From Deltaproteobacteria bacterium (GTDB lineage: Bacteria; Desulfobacterota; Desulfobulbia; Desulfobulbales; Desulfocapsaceae): a DNA stretch of 47,162 nucleotides. The notes under the pieces were generated by a model. It was not told the origin of the DNA, made no database searches, and saw only the letters and a list, made by a program, of their open reading frames with translations. A program made the translations under genes and the position numbers. Positions 27,706 to 36,931 of this stretch are shown here, piece by piece (within the stretch, counting starts at the first letter, position 1; every line of letters starts with the position of its first letter). The DNA is taken from assembly GCA_024280265.1 (NCBI GenBank), contig JAJRQL010000109.1:1-47162 (forward strand), given 5' to 3'.

Positions 27706-28644
27706 ATGTCAGATTACCAGTCGATCAAAGAAGGCAACCTGCCCGGTGCGAAAGATTCTATCAATCCCGACAAGCAGGTTACTGTTTTTGCAACAGATAA
27801 TAACCAGGAAGCATTCTCCTGCTCCCTGGTCCTTTCTTCTGTTGGAATCCGTCACAGCTGTCACAGGAAGCAGGGCAACGTTCTTCTTTACGTCCTCACA
27901 GACGATGCCGCCCTGGCAAACCATCATCTCAAGGCCTATCTAAGAGAAAATGAAAACTGGCCACCCGAACCTGCAGACCTTGAACACAACTTCATACCTC
28001 TACTGCAGCCACCAACTCTGCTGCTGCTGGGCAGCCTGATTCTGTTCTTTACAGTTACCGGACCCTGGGAAAAACACTCCTTCTGGTTTTCTCATGGCGC
28101 AGGAGATGCAGAAGCTATCCTTCAGAATCAGGAATATTATCGGCTCATCACCGCCCTCACCCTGCACGCCGACACAGTTCATCTCCTTGGAAACTGTCTT
28201 TTTGGCGGATTTCTCTTCCACTTTTTCTGTAAACTCACAGGAAATGGCATGGGGCTGTTCTCCATGCTCTTCACCGCCACCCTTGCCAATTACATCAACG
28301 TAGTACTCCACGGCAACAATCATCTTTTCGTGGGGTTCTCCACCGCTGTTTTTGCAATCATTGGTATGCTGGCCATGATCAGCGGCAAACTGCGAAGTAA
28401 CAAAAGATACCTTCGAGTTTTTCCCCTTATAGCAGGTACCGCCCTGCTTGCAATGATTGGCAGTTCCGGTGAACGAACAGACCTTGGTGCACATTTTTTC
28501 GGTCTTGGGTGTGGTCTGGGATGCGGTTGGCTGCTGAACAGACCTGCTGTATTACAGTTACGTGAATCGTTGGCTGTCCAGGCCACCCTGTTCAGTATTT
28601 CAATTAGTGCCATAATTATTGCCTGGCAACTCGCTTTACCATAA
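27706..28644 (+). CDS. Rhomboid-family intramembrane serine protease
   Basis: A 312-residue protein with a soluble N-terminal domain (about 1-98) that resembles the small ferredoxin-like domain some bacterial rhomboids carry. The rhomboid core follows. YYRLITALTLHADTVHLLGN (about 144-163) is the conserved entry segment. The catalytic serine is S212 in GFST, and the partner histidine is H263 in GAHFFG; a further HGNN motif is at 202-205. The catalytic dyad is therefore intact. Substrates are unknown. It lies before hflKC, other membrane proteolysis factors, but 105 bases and a likely separate promoter stand between them. Confidence 0.88.
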   Translation: MSDYQSIKEGNLPGAKDSINPDKQVTVFATDNNQEAFSCSLVLSSVGIRHSCHRKQGNVLLYVLTDDAALANHHLKAYLRENENWPPEPADLEHNFIPLLQPPTLLLLGSLILFFTVTGPWEKHSFWFSHGAGDAEAILQNQEYYRLITALTLHADTVHLLGNCLFGGFLFHFFCKLTGNGMGLFSMLFTATLANYINVVLHGNNHLFVGFSTAVFAIIGMLAMISGKLRSNKRYLRVFPLIAGTALLAMIGSSGERTDLGAHFFGLGCGLGCGWLLNRPAVLQLRESLAVQATLFSISISAIIIAWQLALP

Positions 28645-28749
28645 AAAAAGTAAAATAAAACATTGCACTCCCCGAAAGAATCATTATTTTATTAAAGATT
28701 ATTTATTTAATATTCATAAACGTTAATTACATCTCAGGAGACATCGTTC

Positions 28750-29865
28750 ATGCCCAACCAGGATCAACAGCCGCCATGGGGAAAGAAGAAAACACCCCAG
28801 ACACCTGAAGAAATGGTGGCCCAATTTATTAAAAAGCTTCAGGATTACTTTTCTGGTTCCCCAAAACAAGATGGCACCAAAGGAAGTCCATCCAACTCTG
28901 GCCCATCCAACCCCTTCGCCGCTGTCGGCAAAATTGTGGCCATCGTTGTGGTTCTCCTTGTGTTACAGGGTATATATTCCTCTTTCTACAAGATCAATCC
29001 TGCTGAAGTAGGAGTTGTCCTGCGCCTCGGCCAGTTTAACCGCATATCAGAGTCAGGACTCCACTTCAAGGTTCCCTACATAGATACCCTCTACAAGGTC
29101 GATGTTGAGGAGATCCGCAAAGAAGAATTCGGATTTCGCAGCCGTTTTCCCGGTCAGAAGAGCAGCTTTGAACGACGCGGTTATGATATGGAATCTTTAA
29201 TGCTCACAGCCGACAAAAATGTTATCAATGTAGCCTGGATTGTTCAGTACAGGGTCAGCGACCCGAGAGAATATCTTTTCCAGGTCAAACATGTACGTCA
29301 GGCCGTTCGCGATCTCTCGGAAAGTGTCACCAGACGAATCGTTGGTAACATGGATTTTGATTACGTCCTTTCCAATCGTGATCTGCTGGCCGCTGAAGTC
29401 AAACAGGAACTCCAAAAAGAGTTGAGAAATCTACAGGCTGGTATCGCCGTTGGTACCGTACAGTTTCAGGACATTAATCCTCCTGACCAGGTTAAACCTG
29501 CATTCAATGAGGTGAACGAAGCAGACCAGGACATGAAACGTCTGGTCAACGAAGCAGAGGAAATTTATAATCAGAAGATCCCCAGAGCTAGTGGTAGGGC
29601 GAAACAGCTCATTGAAGAGGCGCACGGTTATGCTGTAGCCCGAGTAAATGATGCACGAGGTGAATCGCAACGTTTTCTTTCCATTCTGACAGAGTACAAA
29701 AACGCCCCCTACGTCACCAGAAAACGGATGTATCTTGAAACTATGCAGAATGTTATTCCTACAGTGGAATCTGTCTACATTATGGACAAGGATCAACAAA
29801 CACCTCTGCCCCTTTTAAACCTCAGCCGGGGAAGTAACTCTCTTACCCCAGCCGCCAAACAGTAA
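28750..29865 (+). CDS. hflK: Membrane protease regulator HflK
   Basis: A 371-residue SPFH/prohibitin protein. A proline- and glycine-rich N-terminus (PNQDQQPPWGKKKTPQTP) is followed by a transmembrane helix (about 57-76) and the SPFH domain (GVVLRLGQFNRISESGLHFKVP), and then a long coiled coil (about 230-320). HflK and HflC form the cage around FtsH that modulates membrane protein degradation. An AGGAGA ribosome site precedes the ATG. It is ten bases upstream of hflC, so the two form an operon. Confidence 0.94.
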   Translation: MPNQDQQPPWGKKKTPQTPEEMVAQFIKKLQDYFSGSPKQDGTKGSPSNSGPSNPFAAVGKIVAIVVVLLVLQGIYSSFYKINPAEVGVVLRLGQFNRISESGLHFKVPYIDTLYKVDVEEIRKEEFGFRSRFPGQKSSFERRGYDMESLMLTADKNVINVAWIVQYRVSDPREYLFQVKHVRQAVRDLSESVTRRIVGNMDFDYVLSNRDLLAAEVKQELQKELRNLQAGIAVGTVQFQDINPPDQVKPAFNEVNEADQDMKRLVNEAEEIYNQKIPRASGRAKQLIEEAHGYAVARVNDARGESQRFLSILTEYKNAPYVTRKRMYLETMQNVIPTVESVYIMDKDQQTPLPLLNLSRGSNSLTPAAKQ

Positions 29866-29875
29866 GGAACCTGTC

Positions 29876-30805
29876 ATGAAACAGATAGTACAAATTTTTC
29901 TTGTCGGCTTGGTATTGCTTAGTATTACCGTGGTCTATGATGGCTTTTTCATACTCAAGGAAGGACAACAGGCCATGGTCACCCAGTTTGGTGCTCCAGT
30001 TGGCCTGCCGAAAACAGAGGCTGGATTCCACCTCAAACTTCCCTTTGTTCAGGACGTCAACTACTTTGACAAACGTGTTCAGATCTGGGACGGAGAACCC
30101 AATCAGATCCCGACAAATGATAAGACATATGTCTACCTTGATGTCTCCGCTCGTTGGCGTATAACCGATGCTCTCCAGTATATGCAGGCTGTAAAGACCG
30201 AAACACGGGCTCAGTCACTACTCGATGATATCATTGATGGTACTGTACGGGATATGGTGAACAAAAATGATCTAATCGAGATCATACGCAGCTCTGACTG
30301 GTCACTGGCCACAATGACCAATCCCAGAAATAATGATGAGCCACCAAAGTTTGGACGGGACAAAATCAGTAATCATATTCTTGAGGCTGCTGCCAAGGTT
30401 ACCCCCCAGTACGGCATAGAACTTCTCGATGTTATGTTTAAACGTGTGAACTACATCGAATCAGTTCGACTCAAGGTGTATGACCGAATGATCTCTGAGC
30501 GAAAACGAATCGCTGCCGAAAAACGTTCTACAGGTGAAGGCAGGAAGGCGGAGATACTGGGTAAAGTGGAGCGGGAATTGAATGTTATTCTCTCTGAAGC
30601 CAATAGGGAATCTTCAGAAATCAAAGGTAAAGCCGATGCCGAAGCCACTAAGATATATGGAAATATTTACAGTAAGGATCCAGAGTTTTTCTCCTTTTAC
30701 AAGACACTGCAAAGCTACTCAAGTATTATAGGGAAAAACACCTCCCTGATCTTGTCAGCGGATTCAGATTTATTCCACTATCTGCAAAAGGTGGACAGCA
30801 AATAA
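29876..30805 (+). CDS. hflC: Membrane protease regulator HflC
   Basis: A 309-residue SPFH protein with one N-terminal transmembrane helix (about 4-22) followed by FFILKEGQQAMVTQFGAPVG and the SPFH domain. A coiled coil rich in charged residues (about 200-255, RKAEILGKVERELN, SEIKGKADAEATKIYG) matches HflC. Its partner is HflK. A convergent terminator follows the stop. Confidence 0.94.
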   Translation: MKQIVQIFLVGLVLLSITVVYDGFFILKEGQQAMVTQFGAPVGLPKTEAGFHLKLPFVQDVNYFDKRVQIWDGEPNQIPTNDKTYVYLDVSARWRITDALQYMQAVKTETRAQSLLDDIIDGTVRDMVNKNDLIEIIRSSDWSLATMTNPRNNDEPPKFGRDKISNHILEAAAKVTPQYGIELLDVMFKRVNYIESVRLKVYDRMISERKRIAAEKRSTGEGRKAEILGKVERELNVILSEANRESSEIKGKADAEATKIYGNIYSKDPEFFSFYKTLQSYSSIIGKNTSLILSADSDLFHYLQKVDSK

Positions 30806-30810
30806 TATAA

Positions 30811-30861
30811 AAAATCACAGCGTCCTACTCTTCTGTCATAAAGGTGGGACGCTGTGATTTT
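30811..30861. terminator. Bidirectional terminator between hflC and the zinc-ribbon gene
   Basis: AAAATCACAGCGTCC (30811-30825) and GGACGCTGTGATTTT (30847-30861) form a perfect 15-bp stem around 21 bases. The minus-strand gene ends inside it: its last codons, including KSQRP, lie in the stem and loop. For minus-strand transcription TTTTTTATATT follows the stem. Confidence 0.85.
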
Positions 30862-31493
30862 GCATAGGGAATACGTCCCTTCTTCTGCAGCTTTTCTTCC
30901 AGTTCCTCGAGTCCTGTTTCATCACTCAACTCTTCCACACCCAACTGCTCAAAACGACAATTACAGCGACTCAGCTGTCCGCCGCACCAAGGGCAGACCT
31001 CAACCGGGCAACCGAGCGTGTGAAGCATGCTGCTTTTCACACCGCATGATGGACAGACATCCTCATCCATTCGTTCCAGTGCCGAATACTCACGGCAGTT
31101 TTCAACATCCTTGTTCGCTTTTTCAAAGGATTCGGGACTTGAATAATCAAAAAACTTCAATACTTGTTTATCATGTATCCCCTCATGCCACTCACCGAGA
31201 AAAATCCCACCTTCATCATTGGCAAGATAGAAGTAGTGATGCCGGTTTGTGCTGAGCAACAATAAAAAGACCCGTTCCTTTTCCTCCACCACTCTTATGT
31301 CCACAAGGGCCTCTTCACGTGCCTCCGGAAGGGTCATGTAGTAATCCTTTATGACATTCAGTGCAAACTCATCTTTCTTGAAACGTGCAAGAAACTCGCG
31401 GGCCACATCAATCTCCTCCTCCGGTACTGCAAATGGCAGGAGAAGTTCAATCTCTGCACGAAGTTTTTGCAGGATCTTCCCAGTATCAAACAT
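30825..31493 (-). CDS. Uncharacterised protein with cysteine-rich zinc-ribbon-like region
   Basis: A 222-residue soluble protein that I do not recognise as a named family. The N-terminal half (about 1-130) is mixed alpha/beta with LLLLSTNRHHYFYLANDEGG. The centre holds CPSCG (C147, C150), H158, C162, CPWCG (C167, C170) and CNC (C177, C179), a pattern suited to one or two zinc ribbons. The C-terminus is charged. Its start overlaps the thiE stop by eight bases, so both are probably co-translated. Whether it has any part in thiamine metabolism is unknown. Confidence 0.8.
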   Translation of the reverse strand: MFDTGKILQKLRAEIELLLPFAVPEEEIDVAREFLARFKKDEFALNVIKDYYMTLPEAREEALVDIRVVEEKERVFLLLLSTNRHHYFYLANDEGGIFLGEWHEGIHDKQVLKFFDYSSPESFEKANKDVENCREYSALERMDEDVCPSCGVKSSMLHTLGCPVEVCPWCGGQLSRCNCRFEQLGVEELSDETGLEELEEKLQKKGRIPYAKSQRPTFMTEE

Positions 31494-32207
31494 TACCGTC
31501 CTCTTTTCTTACTGAAATAATTTTCTCCTGCCAACGCGCCGTCTCCGCGGCAATATTTACAGCCTTACTGATTGCAGTAACCACAGCTATCCTTTTTGCT
31601 CCTGCCTTAAGCAACTCATCCAGATGATGCATTTTGATACCACCCATGACCGTAAACGGCAACCTGCAGTGACGCGAAAATCTGGTTATACCTCCAGGAC
31701 CGAGAAAAGTATGTAAACCCTCTTTAGTTCCAGTTTCAAAAAGAGGACCTATATTGTAGTAAGAAACAGCACTGATTCCCCTTTTAACCTCATCTCCTAA
31801 CAAAACCGTCTGCTCCTCCGTGTTACAGGAGAAGCCAATCAAAATATCAGGTGCCAGTTTTCTAATTTCTGCAGGCGGAATATCATTTTGGCCAACATGC
31901 ATACCATCGGCATCTGCAAGCAGGGCAATATCAAGGCGGTCGTTGAGCAGAAACAACACCCCGGCCTCACGGGTTTTGCACGAAAATACCGAGCCTTGGC
32001 CAACAGGTCCCGATCGGAACTCTCCTTATCTCGAAGCTGGACGACTTTAGCTCCTCCCAGGATCACCTGATCAAGCCACTCCCTGTCATCACGTCCAGCA
32101 GCAAGCTTCTCACAGCTCACTGGATATACTGCCACTTCATCCTCGAACTGCCTGATCCTCTTTTCATATAACTCTTGATTAACAACGCCTTGTGCTGACA
32201 ACGACAT
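31486..32207 (-). pseudogene. thiE: Thiamine-phosphate synthase with a one-base frameshift
   Basis: ATG 32207 has GAGGGA seven bases upstream. The first frame covers the N-terminal half of ThiE (WLDQVILGGAKVVQLRDKE, SDRDLLAKARYFRAK). At about 31974-31977 the run AAAA should be AAAAA. With one A added, the frame passes into TREAGVLFLLNDRLDIALL and continues to the end with ADGMHVGQNDIP, GFSCNT, YYNIGPLFETGTKEG and VMGGIKMHHLDELLKAGA. The joined product is about 236 residues, a normal ThiE. ThiE couples the thiazole and pyrimidine moieties of thiamine. A homopolymer slip, real or in sequencing, is the simplest explanation. No THI-box riboswitch is visible upstream. Confidence 0.85.
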
Positions 32208-32493
32208 AAATAAATCCCTCTGTGACAAGCCATGGTTCACATGGCAATACTTATGGACATTATCCCGAAACTTGCTTTTAGAGCAAACTTCTGTTACGTT
32301 AAAGGTTCGGGAGTAAATTTTTCTGTTAGAAATAGCAGCCCGCTTGGCAGCCCAAAAAACGTCAGCACGGCAAAACACCTGGGTTTATGGCACTGATGTG
32401 TTCCCTTACTCCTGCATCTCAATTTTCCTGGTGCGATATGAATCCACCAAACAGCAATATGCTCTGCCCAGAGCACAGAAACATAGGTACACG

Positions 32494-33786
32494 ATGTCAG
32501 AAAAACATGCAACATTGACAATAGAAGGTAACAATTACCGGCTCCCCATAATAACGGGAACCGCCGGCGACAAGGCTATAGACATCCGCGAATTGCGTAG
32601 CACAACCGGATACATCACCCTTGACAGCGGATACATGAACACCGGATCATGCAGCTCAGACATCACTTTCCTTGATGGCGAGAAAGGCATTCTCAACTAC
32701 CGTGGCTATGAAATCGATGTGTTGGCCGAGAACTGTTCCTTTGTGGAAGTTTCCTACCTTCTTCTTATGGGTGAGCTTCCGACCCAGACCCAGCTCAATG
32801 ACTTCCGAGCACTATTATCTCGATTTGCTCTTATCCATGAGGACATGATTCACTTTTTTGACCATTTCCCACCAAATGCATCCCCCATGGCCATCCTCTC
32901 CACCATGGTCAATACTCTGCACAATTTCTACCCTGAAATGACTGGAGACTCCGGGGAAGATTTACCGGAAATTGCAGCACGGCTTCTGTCCAAAATCAGA
33001 ACCATTGCCGCCTTTTCCTACAAAAAATCTATTGGCCACCCGCTGGTGTACCCCCGTTACGACCTCTCATATTGTGGTAATTTCCTCAATATGATGTTCG
33101 ATAAACCAGTAAAGCCCTATGTGGTTCATCCTCAAGTGGTTGCCACTCTGAACAAACTGCTCATCCTCCACGCAGACCATGAACAAAACTGTTCAACGTC
33201 AACGGTCCGCCTTGTAGGCAGCGCCGGCGTCAACCTCTACACATCCATATCAGCTGGCATAAGTGCCCTCTGGGGACCACTCCATGGGGGAGCTAATCAG
33301 GCCGTAATTGAGATGCTCGAAGCCATCCACCAGGATAACAACGATTTTGAAAAATATATCAAAAAGGCAAAGGATCCCAACAACCCATTTCGCCTCTCCG
33401 GCTTCGGACACAGAGTATATAAGACCTTTGATCCGCGTGCAACTATCATAAAAAGGGCATGCAAACAGACACTCAAGGCTTTGAATGTCGACGACCCACT
33501 CCTTGAGATTGCCATGCAGCTTGAAGAGATCACCAGAAGTGATGAATACTTCGTCGGTAGAAATCTCTACCCCAATGTCGACTTCTACTCCGGTATCATC
33601 TATCGAGCAATGGGAATCCCCACAGACATGTTCACAGTGATGTTTGCCATGGGCAGGTTACCCGGCTGGATTTCCCACTGGATGGAAATGATGGGAGACA
33701 CCAAAGATCGACGTATTGGAAGGCCTCGACAGATCTATCGCGGTCATAAAAAACGCGACTTTGTACCACTGCACGAAAGGGGATAA
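32494..33786 (+). CDS. gltA: Citrate synthase, type I (GltA)
   Basis: Condenses acetyl-CoA and oxaloacetate to citrate. The start is taken at ATG 32494 (AGGT six bases upstream), giving 430 residues like E. coli GltA; upstream in-frame codons have no citrate-synthase character. The N-terminal beta domain contains DSGYMNTGSC and DGEKGILNYRGYEID. Catalytic motifs are LILHADHEQNCSTSTVR (first His), WGPLHGGANQAV (second His), FGHRVYKTFDPRA and VDFYSGIIYRAMGIP (Asp). A strong terminator follows at once, so it is monocistronic on this side. The gene is divergent from thiE. Confidence 0.96.
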   Translation: MSEKHATLTIEGNNYRLPIITGTAGDKAIDIRELRSTTGYITLDSGYMNTGSCSSDITFLDGEKGILNYRGYEIDVLAENCSFVEVSYLLLMGELPTQTQLNDFRALLSRFALIHEDMIHFFDHFPPNASPMAILSTMVNTLHNFYPEMTGDSGEDLPEIAARLLSKIRTIAAFSYKKSIGHPLVYPRYDLSYCGNFLNMMFDKPVKPYVVHPQVVATLNKLLILHADHEQNCSTSTVRLVGSAGVNLYTSISAGISALWGPLHGGANQAVIEMLEAIHQDNNDFEKYIKKAKDPNNPFRLSGFGHRVYKTFDPRATIIKRACKQTLKALNVDDPLLEIAMQLEEITRSDEYFVGRNLYPNVDFYSGIIYRAMGIPTDMFTVMFAMGRLPGWISHWMEMMGDTKDRRIGRPRQIYRGHKKRDFVPLHERG

Positions 33787-33787
33787 C

Positions 33788-33828
33788 AAAAAAAACCTGC
33801 AACAGTTTTCCCGTTGCAGGTTTTTTTT
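33788..33828 (+). terminator. Intrinsic terminator of citrate synthase gene
   Basis: AAACCTGCAAC and GTTGCAGGTTT pair around AGTTTTCCC, flanked by an A run and an eight-T run (33821-33828). The stem begins two bases after the stop codon. Confidence 0.92.
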
Positions 33829-33854
33829 GTACTTTAAGAAAACTGAAAACCATC

Positions 33855-33912
33855 TAACCCGACAAGTGACTTGGTGGTAACTTTAACACAGATAAACTGC
33901 AAGTAAGTGCCT
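33855..33912. repeat. Partial copy of dispersed repeat family A
   Basis: CTAACCCGACAAGTGACTTG and TAACACAGATAAACTGCAAG, then TAAGTGCCTG, resemble the copies at 22.2 and 24.3 kb. It fills the gap between the gltA terminator and the end of polA. Confidence 0.55.
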
Positions 33913-33921
33913 GTTTCAATG

Positions 33922-36597
33922 TCATGTATTTTTTGCAAGACTGCTCCCCACCTCAAAGTTAACCACAAGTGGGACATCAAGTGCCAGCGCATTCTCCATG
34001 GCATCCTTCACCACTCTCTGTGTTGCCTCAAGTTCACTTTCAGGAAGTTCAAAAACCAATTCATCATGGATCTGCAGCAACAACTGCGCTGACAGATTTT
34101 CGCTCCGTAATGCAGGGACCACACGAATCATGGCAAGTTTTATAATATCTGCCGCAGTTCCCTGAATGGGGGTATTAATGGCCGTTCGTTCCGCAAACTC
34201 CCTCCTGGTCTTATTCTTTATATTTATCTCTGGAAGATTGCGGCGTCGCTTCAGCAGAGTGGTGACATAACCATCAATGCGAGCTTGCTCAACAACACGC
34301 ATCATGAACTCTTTTACACCACCATAGAGGTTGAAATACTTCTCTATAAATCGGCTGGCCTCTTTGCGACTGATATTGAGCTGGTTTGAAAGGCCAAAAC
34401 TGGACATACCATACACAATACCGAAATTTATGGACTTGGCGACACGCCGCATCTCTGAAGTAAGCAACAATGGAGAGACCCCGAACAGTTCAGAAGCAGT
34501 ACGGGAATGAATATCGTCACCATTGCGAAAGGCATGTAACAGTGCCGCATCCTGTGAATAGTGAGCAAGTACCCGAAGATCGATCTGAGAATAGTCTGCA
34601 GAGAGAAAGATCATATCCTGGGCAGGGACAAAGGCACCCCGAATCCGATTTCCTTCCTCGCTGCGGATGGGAATATTCTGCATATTGGGATTACTCGACG
34701 ACAGTCTCCCAGTTGCAGTTACCGTCTGATTGAAAGAAGTATGCACCCTACCCGTTTCAGGATCTATTAATTTCTTGAGTTTTTTAACATAGGTGGACTG
34801 CAACTTGGCAATAATCCGGTACCGCATTATCTTAGCTGGAATTTCATGTTTGGCTGCCAGCTTCTCAAGAACCTTCATATCTGTGGAATAACCGGTTTTG
34901 GTCTTGCGCCCATGGGGAAGCTGCAACTCTTCAAAGAGAAGAACACCGAGCTGTTTTGGAGACTGGATATTGAAACTGTATCCGGCAAGGGAATGGATTT
35001 CCTTCTGCAACAAATCAAGTTCCTTCTGAAACTCTTCCTCAAGCTGGTCAAGGACAGTCACAGACACCCCTATTCCTGCCTGCTCCATATCAGCCAGAAT
35101 CGGAAGAAGCGGCGTCTCAATGTTTACGAACAGGTCAAACTGCCCAGTCTCTTTTAATTTGTCACGATATTTCTGCCACAGCAACAACGACCCAAAAACA
35201 TCTTCACAGCTGTATTCACACGCCCTGACCGGATCAACATGGGCAAAGCAATTCTCCTTTTTAGGATCCTCCACCACCTCCTCAAAAGAGGTGAGACGAT
35301 AGCCATGTTCAAGACAGAGTTCATCAAGCTTTAATGACCTTCTTCCAGATTCTGTCAGATAAGCTGCAATCATGGAATCATACAATGGACCCTTCATGGA
35401 AAACCCACCTGACTGTTCCAGAATTGAATAATCGTACTTTATATTATGACCCAATTTAGGCAATTGTGTCGATTGCAGGAGCGGACTCAGGATTTCAAGA
35501 GCCACATCCACAGGGATCTGCCCTACAGCAGGGGAGCCATCAGAAGAACAGTGCGACATGGGGACATACCAGGCGGATTCCAGAGAACTGCAGAAGGATA
35601 TACCAACAAGGGAGGCCTTCCTGATGTCAAGGGAACTTGTCTCAGTGTCAATGGCCAGGATATCTGTATCCTGCAGTCGAACCACAATATCCTGTAATTC
35701 CTCAGCACTTCGCACCAAGGAAAACCCTCTTGTTGGGACTGCAACAGCTTTTATTTCCTTCTTCACCAGACTGTTAAAACCCAAGCGGGTGTAAAGATCA
35801 TACAACTGTTCCTCATTTGGATCACCGGGAAGGTATCCGCTGAGTTGCGTCGGTACTTCTGCATCATACTTTAACCGCATCAAATCTCTTGAAAGAAAAG
35901 CAGCATCTCTGTTATCACCAAGCCGTTCTTTCAACTTTGATTTTTTCATTGCGTCAAGGGCAACATACACGCCCTCAAGACTGCCATGCTCATTGATAAG
36001 TTTCTCTGCAGTCTTGGGTCCAACCCCAGGAACGCCAGGAATATTGTCTGAACTGTCCCCCATGAGTGAATAACAGTCAAGGAGCTGCTTTGGGGTAACC
36101 CTATATTTTTCTTTCACCGCAGCAGCATCCATGACCTTGTTCTTCATGGGATCCCACACGACTACCTGATCATCAACAAGCTGAAGCAAATCCTTGTCCC
36201 CGGACACTATTATAACCTTCAGACCCTGCTCACTGAGAATCTTTGCTGCCGAGGCAATGATATCATCCGCCTCAATTCCGGTACGTTCAAAGCAGGGAAT
36301 ATTCATGGCCGTTACAAGTTCTTTAATATAGGGAATCTGCACAGCCAGGTCGTCCGGCATGGGAGGACGATTCGCCTTGTATTGCTGGTAGATATCGTGA
36401 CGAAAAACAGGGCCACGCATATCAAAGGCCACTGCAAGATATTGTGGTTCCTTCTCCTTAAGGAGACGTTTCAGTATATTCAAAAACCCAAAAACTGCGT
36501 GGGTTGGCATCCCCTGATCATTGGATAAAGGAGCAATTGCATGGTAGGCCCGATAAATATAGGCACTACCATCAACAAGGTATACTTCGTCACTCAC
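33922..36597 (-). CDS. polA: DNA polymerase I
   Basis: An 891-residue polymerase with all three activities apparent. The 5' nuclease domain (about 1-290) shows FGFLNILKRL, GIEADDIIAS, VSGDKDLLQLV and GDSSDNIPGVPGVGPKTA. The 3'-5' exonuclease domain (about 295-490) keeps its metal ligands in LAIDTETSSLD, NIKYDYS and EYSCEDV. The polymerase domain has motif A (LSADYSQIDLRVLAHY), the O helix (RRVAKSINFGIVYGM) and motif C (LQIHDELVFEL). The start is GTG with GAGGAA six bases before. It stands alone, between repeat sequence and the HPF gene. Confidence 0.97.
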   Translation of the reverse strand: MSDEVYLVDGSAYIYRAYHAIAPLSNDQGMPTHAVFGFLNILKRLLKEKEPQYLAVAFDMRGPVFRHDIYQQYKANRPPMPDDLAVQIPYIKELVTAMNIPCFERTGIEADDIIASAAKILSEQGLKVIIVSGDKDLLQLVDDQVVVWDPMKNKVMDAAAVKEKYRVTPKQLLDCYSLMGDSSDNIPGVPGVGPKTAEKLINEHGSLEGVYVALDAMKKSKLKERLGDNRDAAFLSRDLMRLKYDAEVPTQLSGYLPGDPNEEQLYDLYTRLGFNSLVKKEIKAVAVPTRGFSLVRSAEELQDIVVRLQDTDILAIDTETSSLDIRKASLVGISFCSSLESAWYVPMSHCSSDGSPAVGQIPVDVALEILSPLLQSTQLPKLGHNIKYDYSILEQSGGFSMKGPLYDSMIAAYLTESGRRSLKLDELCLEHGYRLTSFEEVVEDPKKENCFAHVDPVRACEYSCEDVFGSLLLWQKYRDKLKETGQFDLFVNIETPLLPILADMEQAGIGVSVTVLDQLEEEFQKELDLLQKEIHSLAGYSFNIQSPKQLGVLLFEELQLPHGRKTKTGYSTDMKVLEKLAAKHEIPAKIMRYRIIAKLQSTYVKKLKKLIDPETGRVHTSFNQTVTATGRLSSSNPNMQNIPIRSEEGNRIRGAFVPAQDMIFLSADYSQIDLRVLAHYSQDAALLHAFRNGDDIHSRTASELFGVSPLLLTSEMRRVAKSINFGIVYGMSSFGLSNQLNISRKEASRFIEKYFNLYGGVKEFMMRVVEQARIDGYVTTLLKRRRNLPEINIKNKTRREFAERTAINTPIQGTAADIIKLAMIRVVPALRSENLSAQLLLQIHDELVFELPESELEATQRVVKDAMENALALDVPLVVNFEVGSSLAKNT

Positions 36598-36872
36598 AGG
36601 CGTTCCTCACGAGAAATAGTAGCAGATTGCAAGCAAACGGCTTAAGAGCCCAAGCTACAGGTTTTACCGTAGAAGATTCCACGACAATCAGATTTTTGAC
36701 TGGTTCATACGATAAGGTGATCGGGCAGCCTGAAAAGGTTCACTGCCTGATCAAAAAACCTGGCCTTGCACTGTCAGATGCCGGCTCCAGAGTATAATTC
36801 CTTTATATCCTCACAACACGAAAGACTTTTTTACCATTGCACCACTGGAATAGCAAGTGGCCTGCAAAAGAA
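36598..36872. other. Intergenic region upstream of polA
   Basis: About 275 bases with no gene-like frame. It should contain the polA promoter on the minus strand; no convincing consensus is seen. Confidence 0.35.
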
Positions 36873-36904
36873 AAGGCCCGGTGCTGACATTCAGCACCGG
36901 GCCC
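36873..36904 (-). terminator. Intrinsic terminator of the HPF-cold-shock gene
   Basis: GGCCCGGTGCTGA and TCAGCACCGGGCC form a perfect 13-bp GC-rich stem with a 3-base loop, followed on the minus strand by TTTTCTTTT. Confidence 0.92.
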
Positions 36905-36931
36905 GGCTAGTACCACTAACGTTATTTACTT

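Noticed and set aside
32208-32493. Possible thiamine riboswitch between thiE and gltA
   Set aside because: No CTGAGA...ACCTGAT-type THI box is found on the minus strand.
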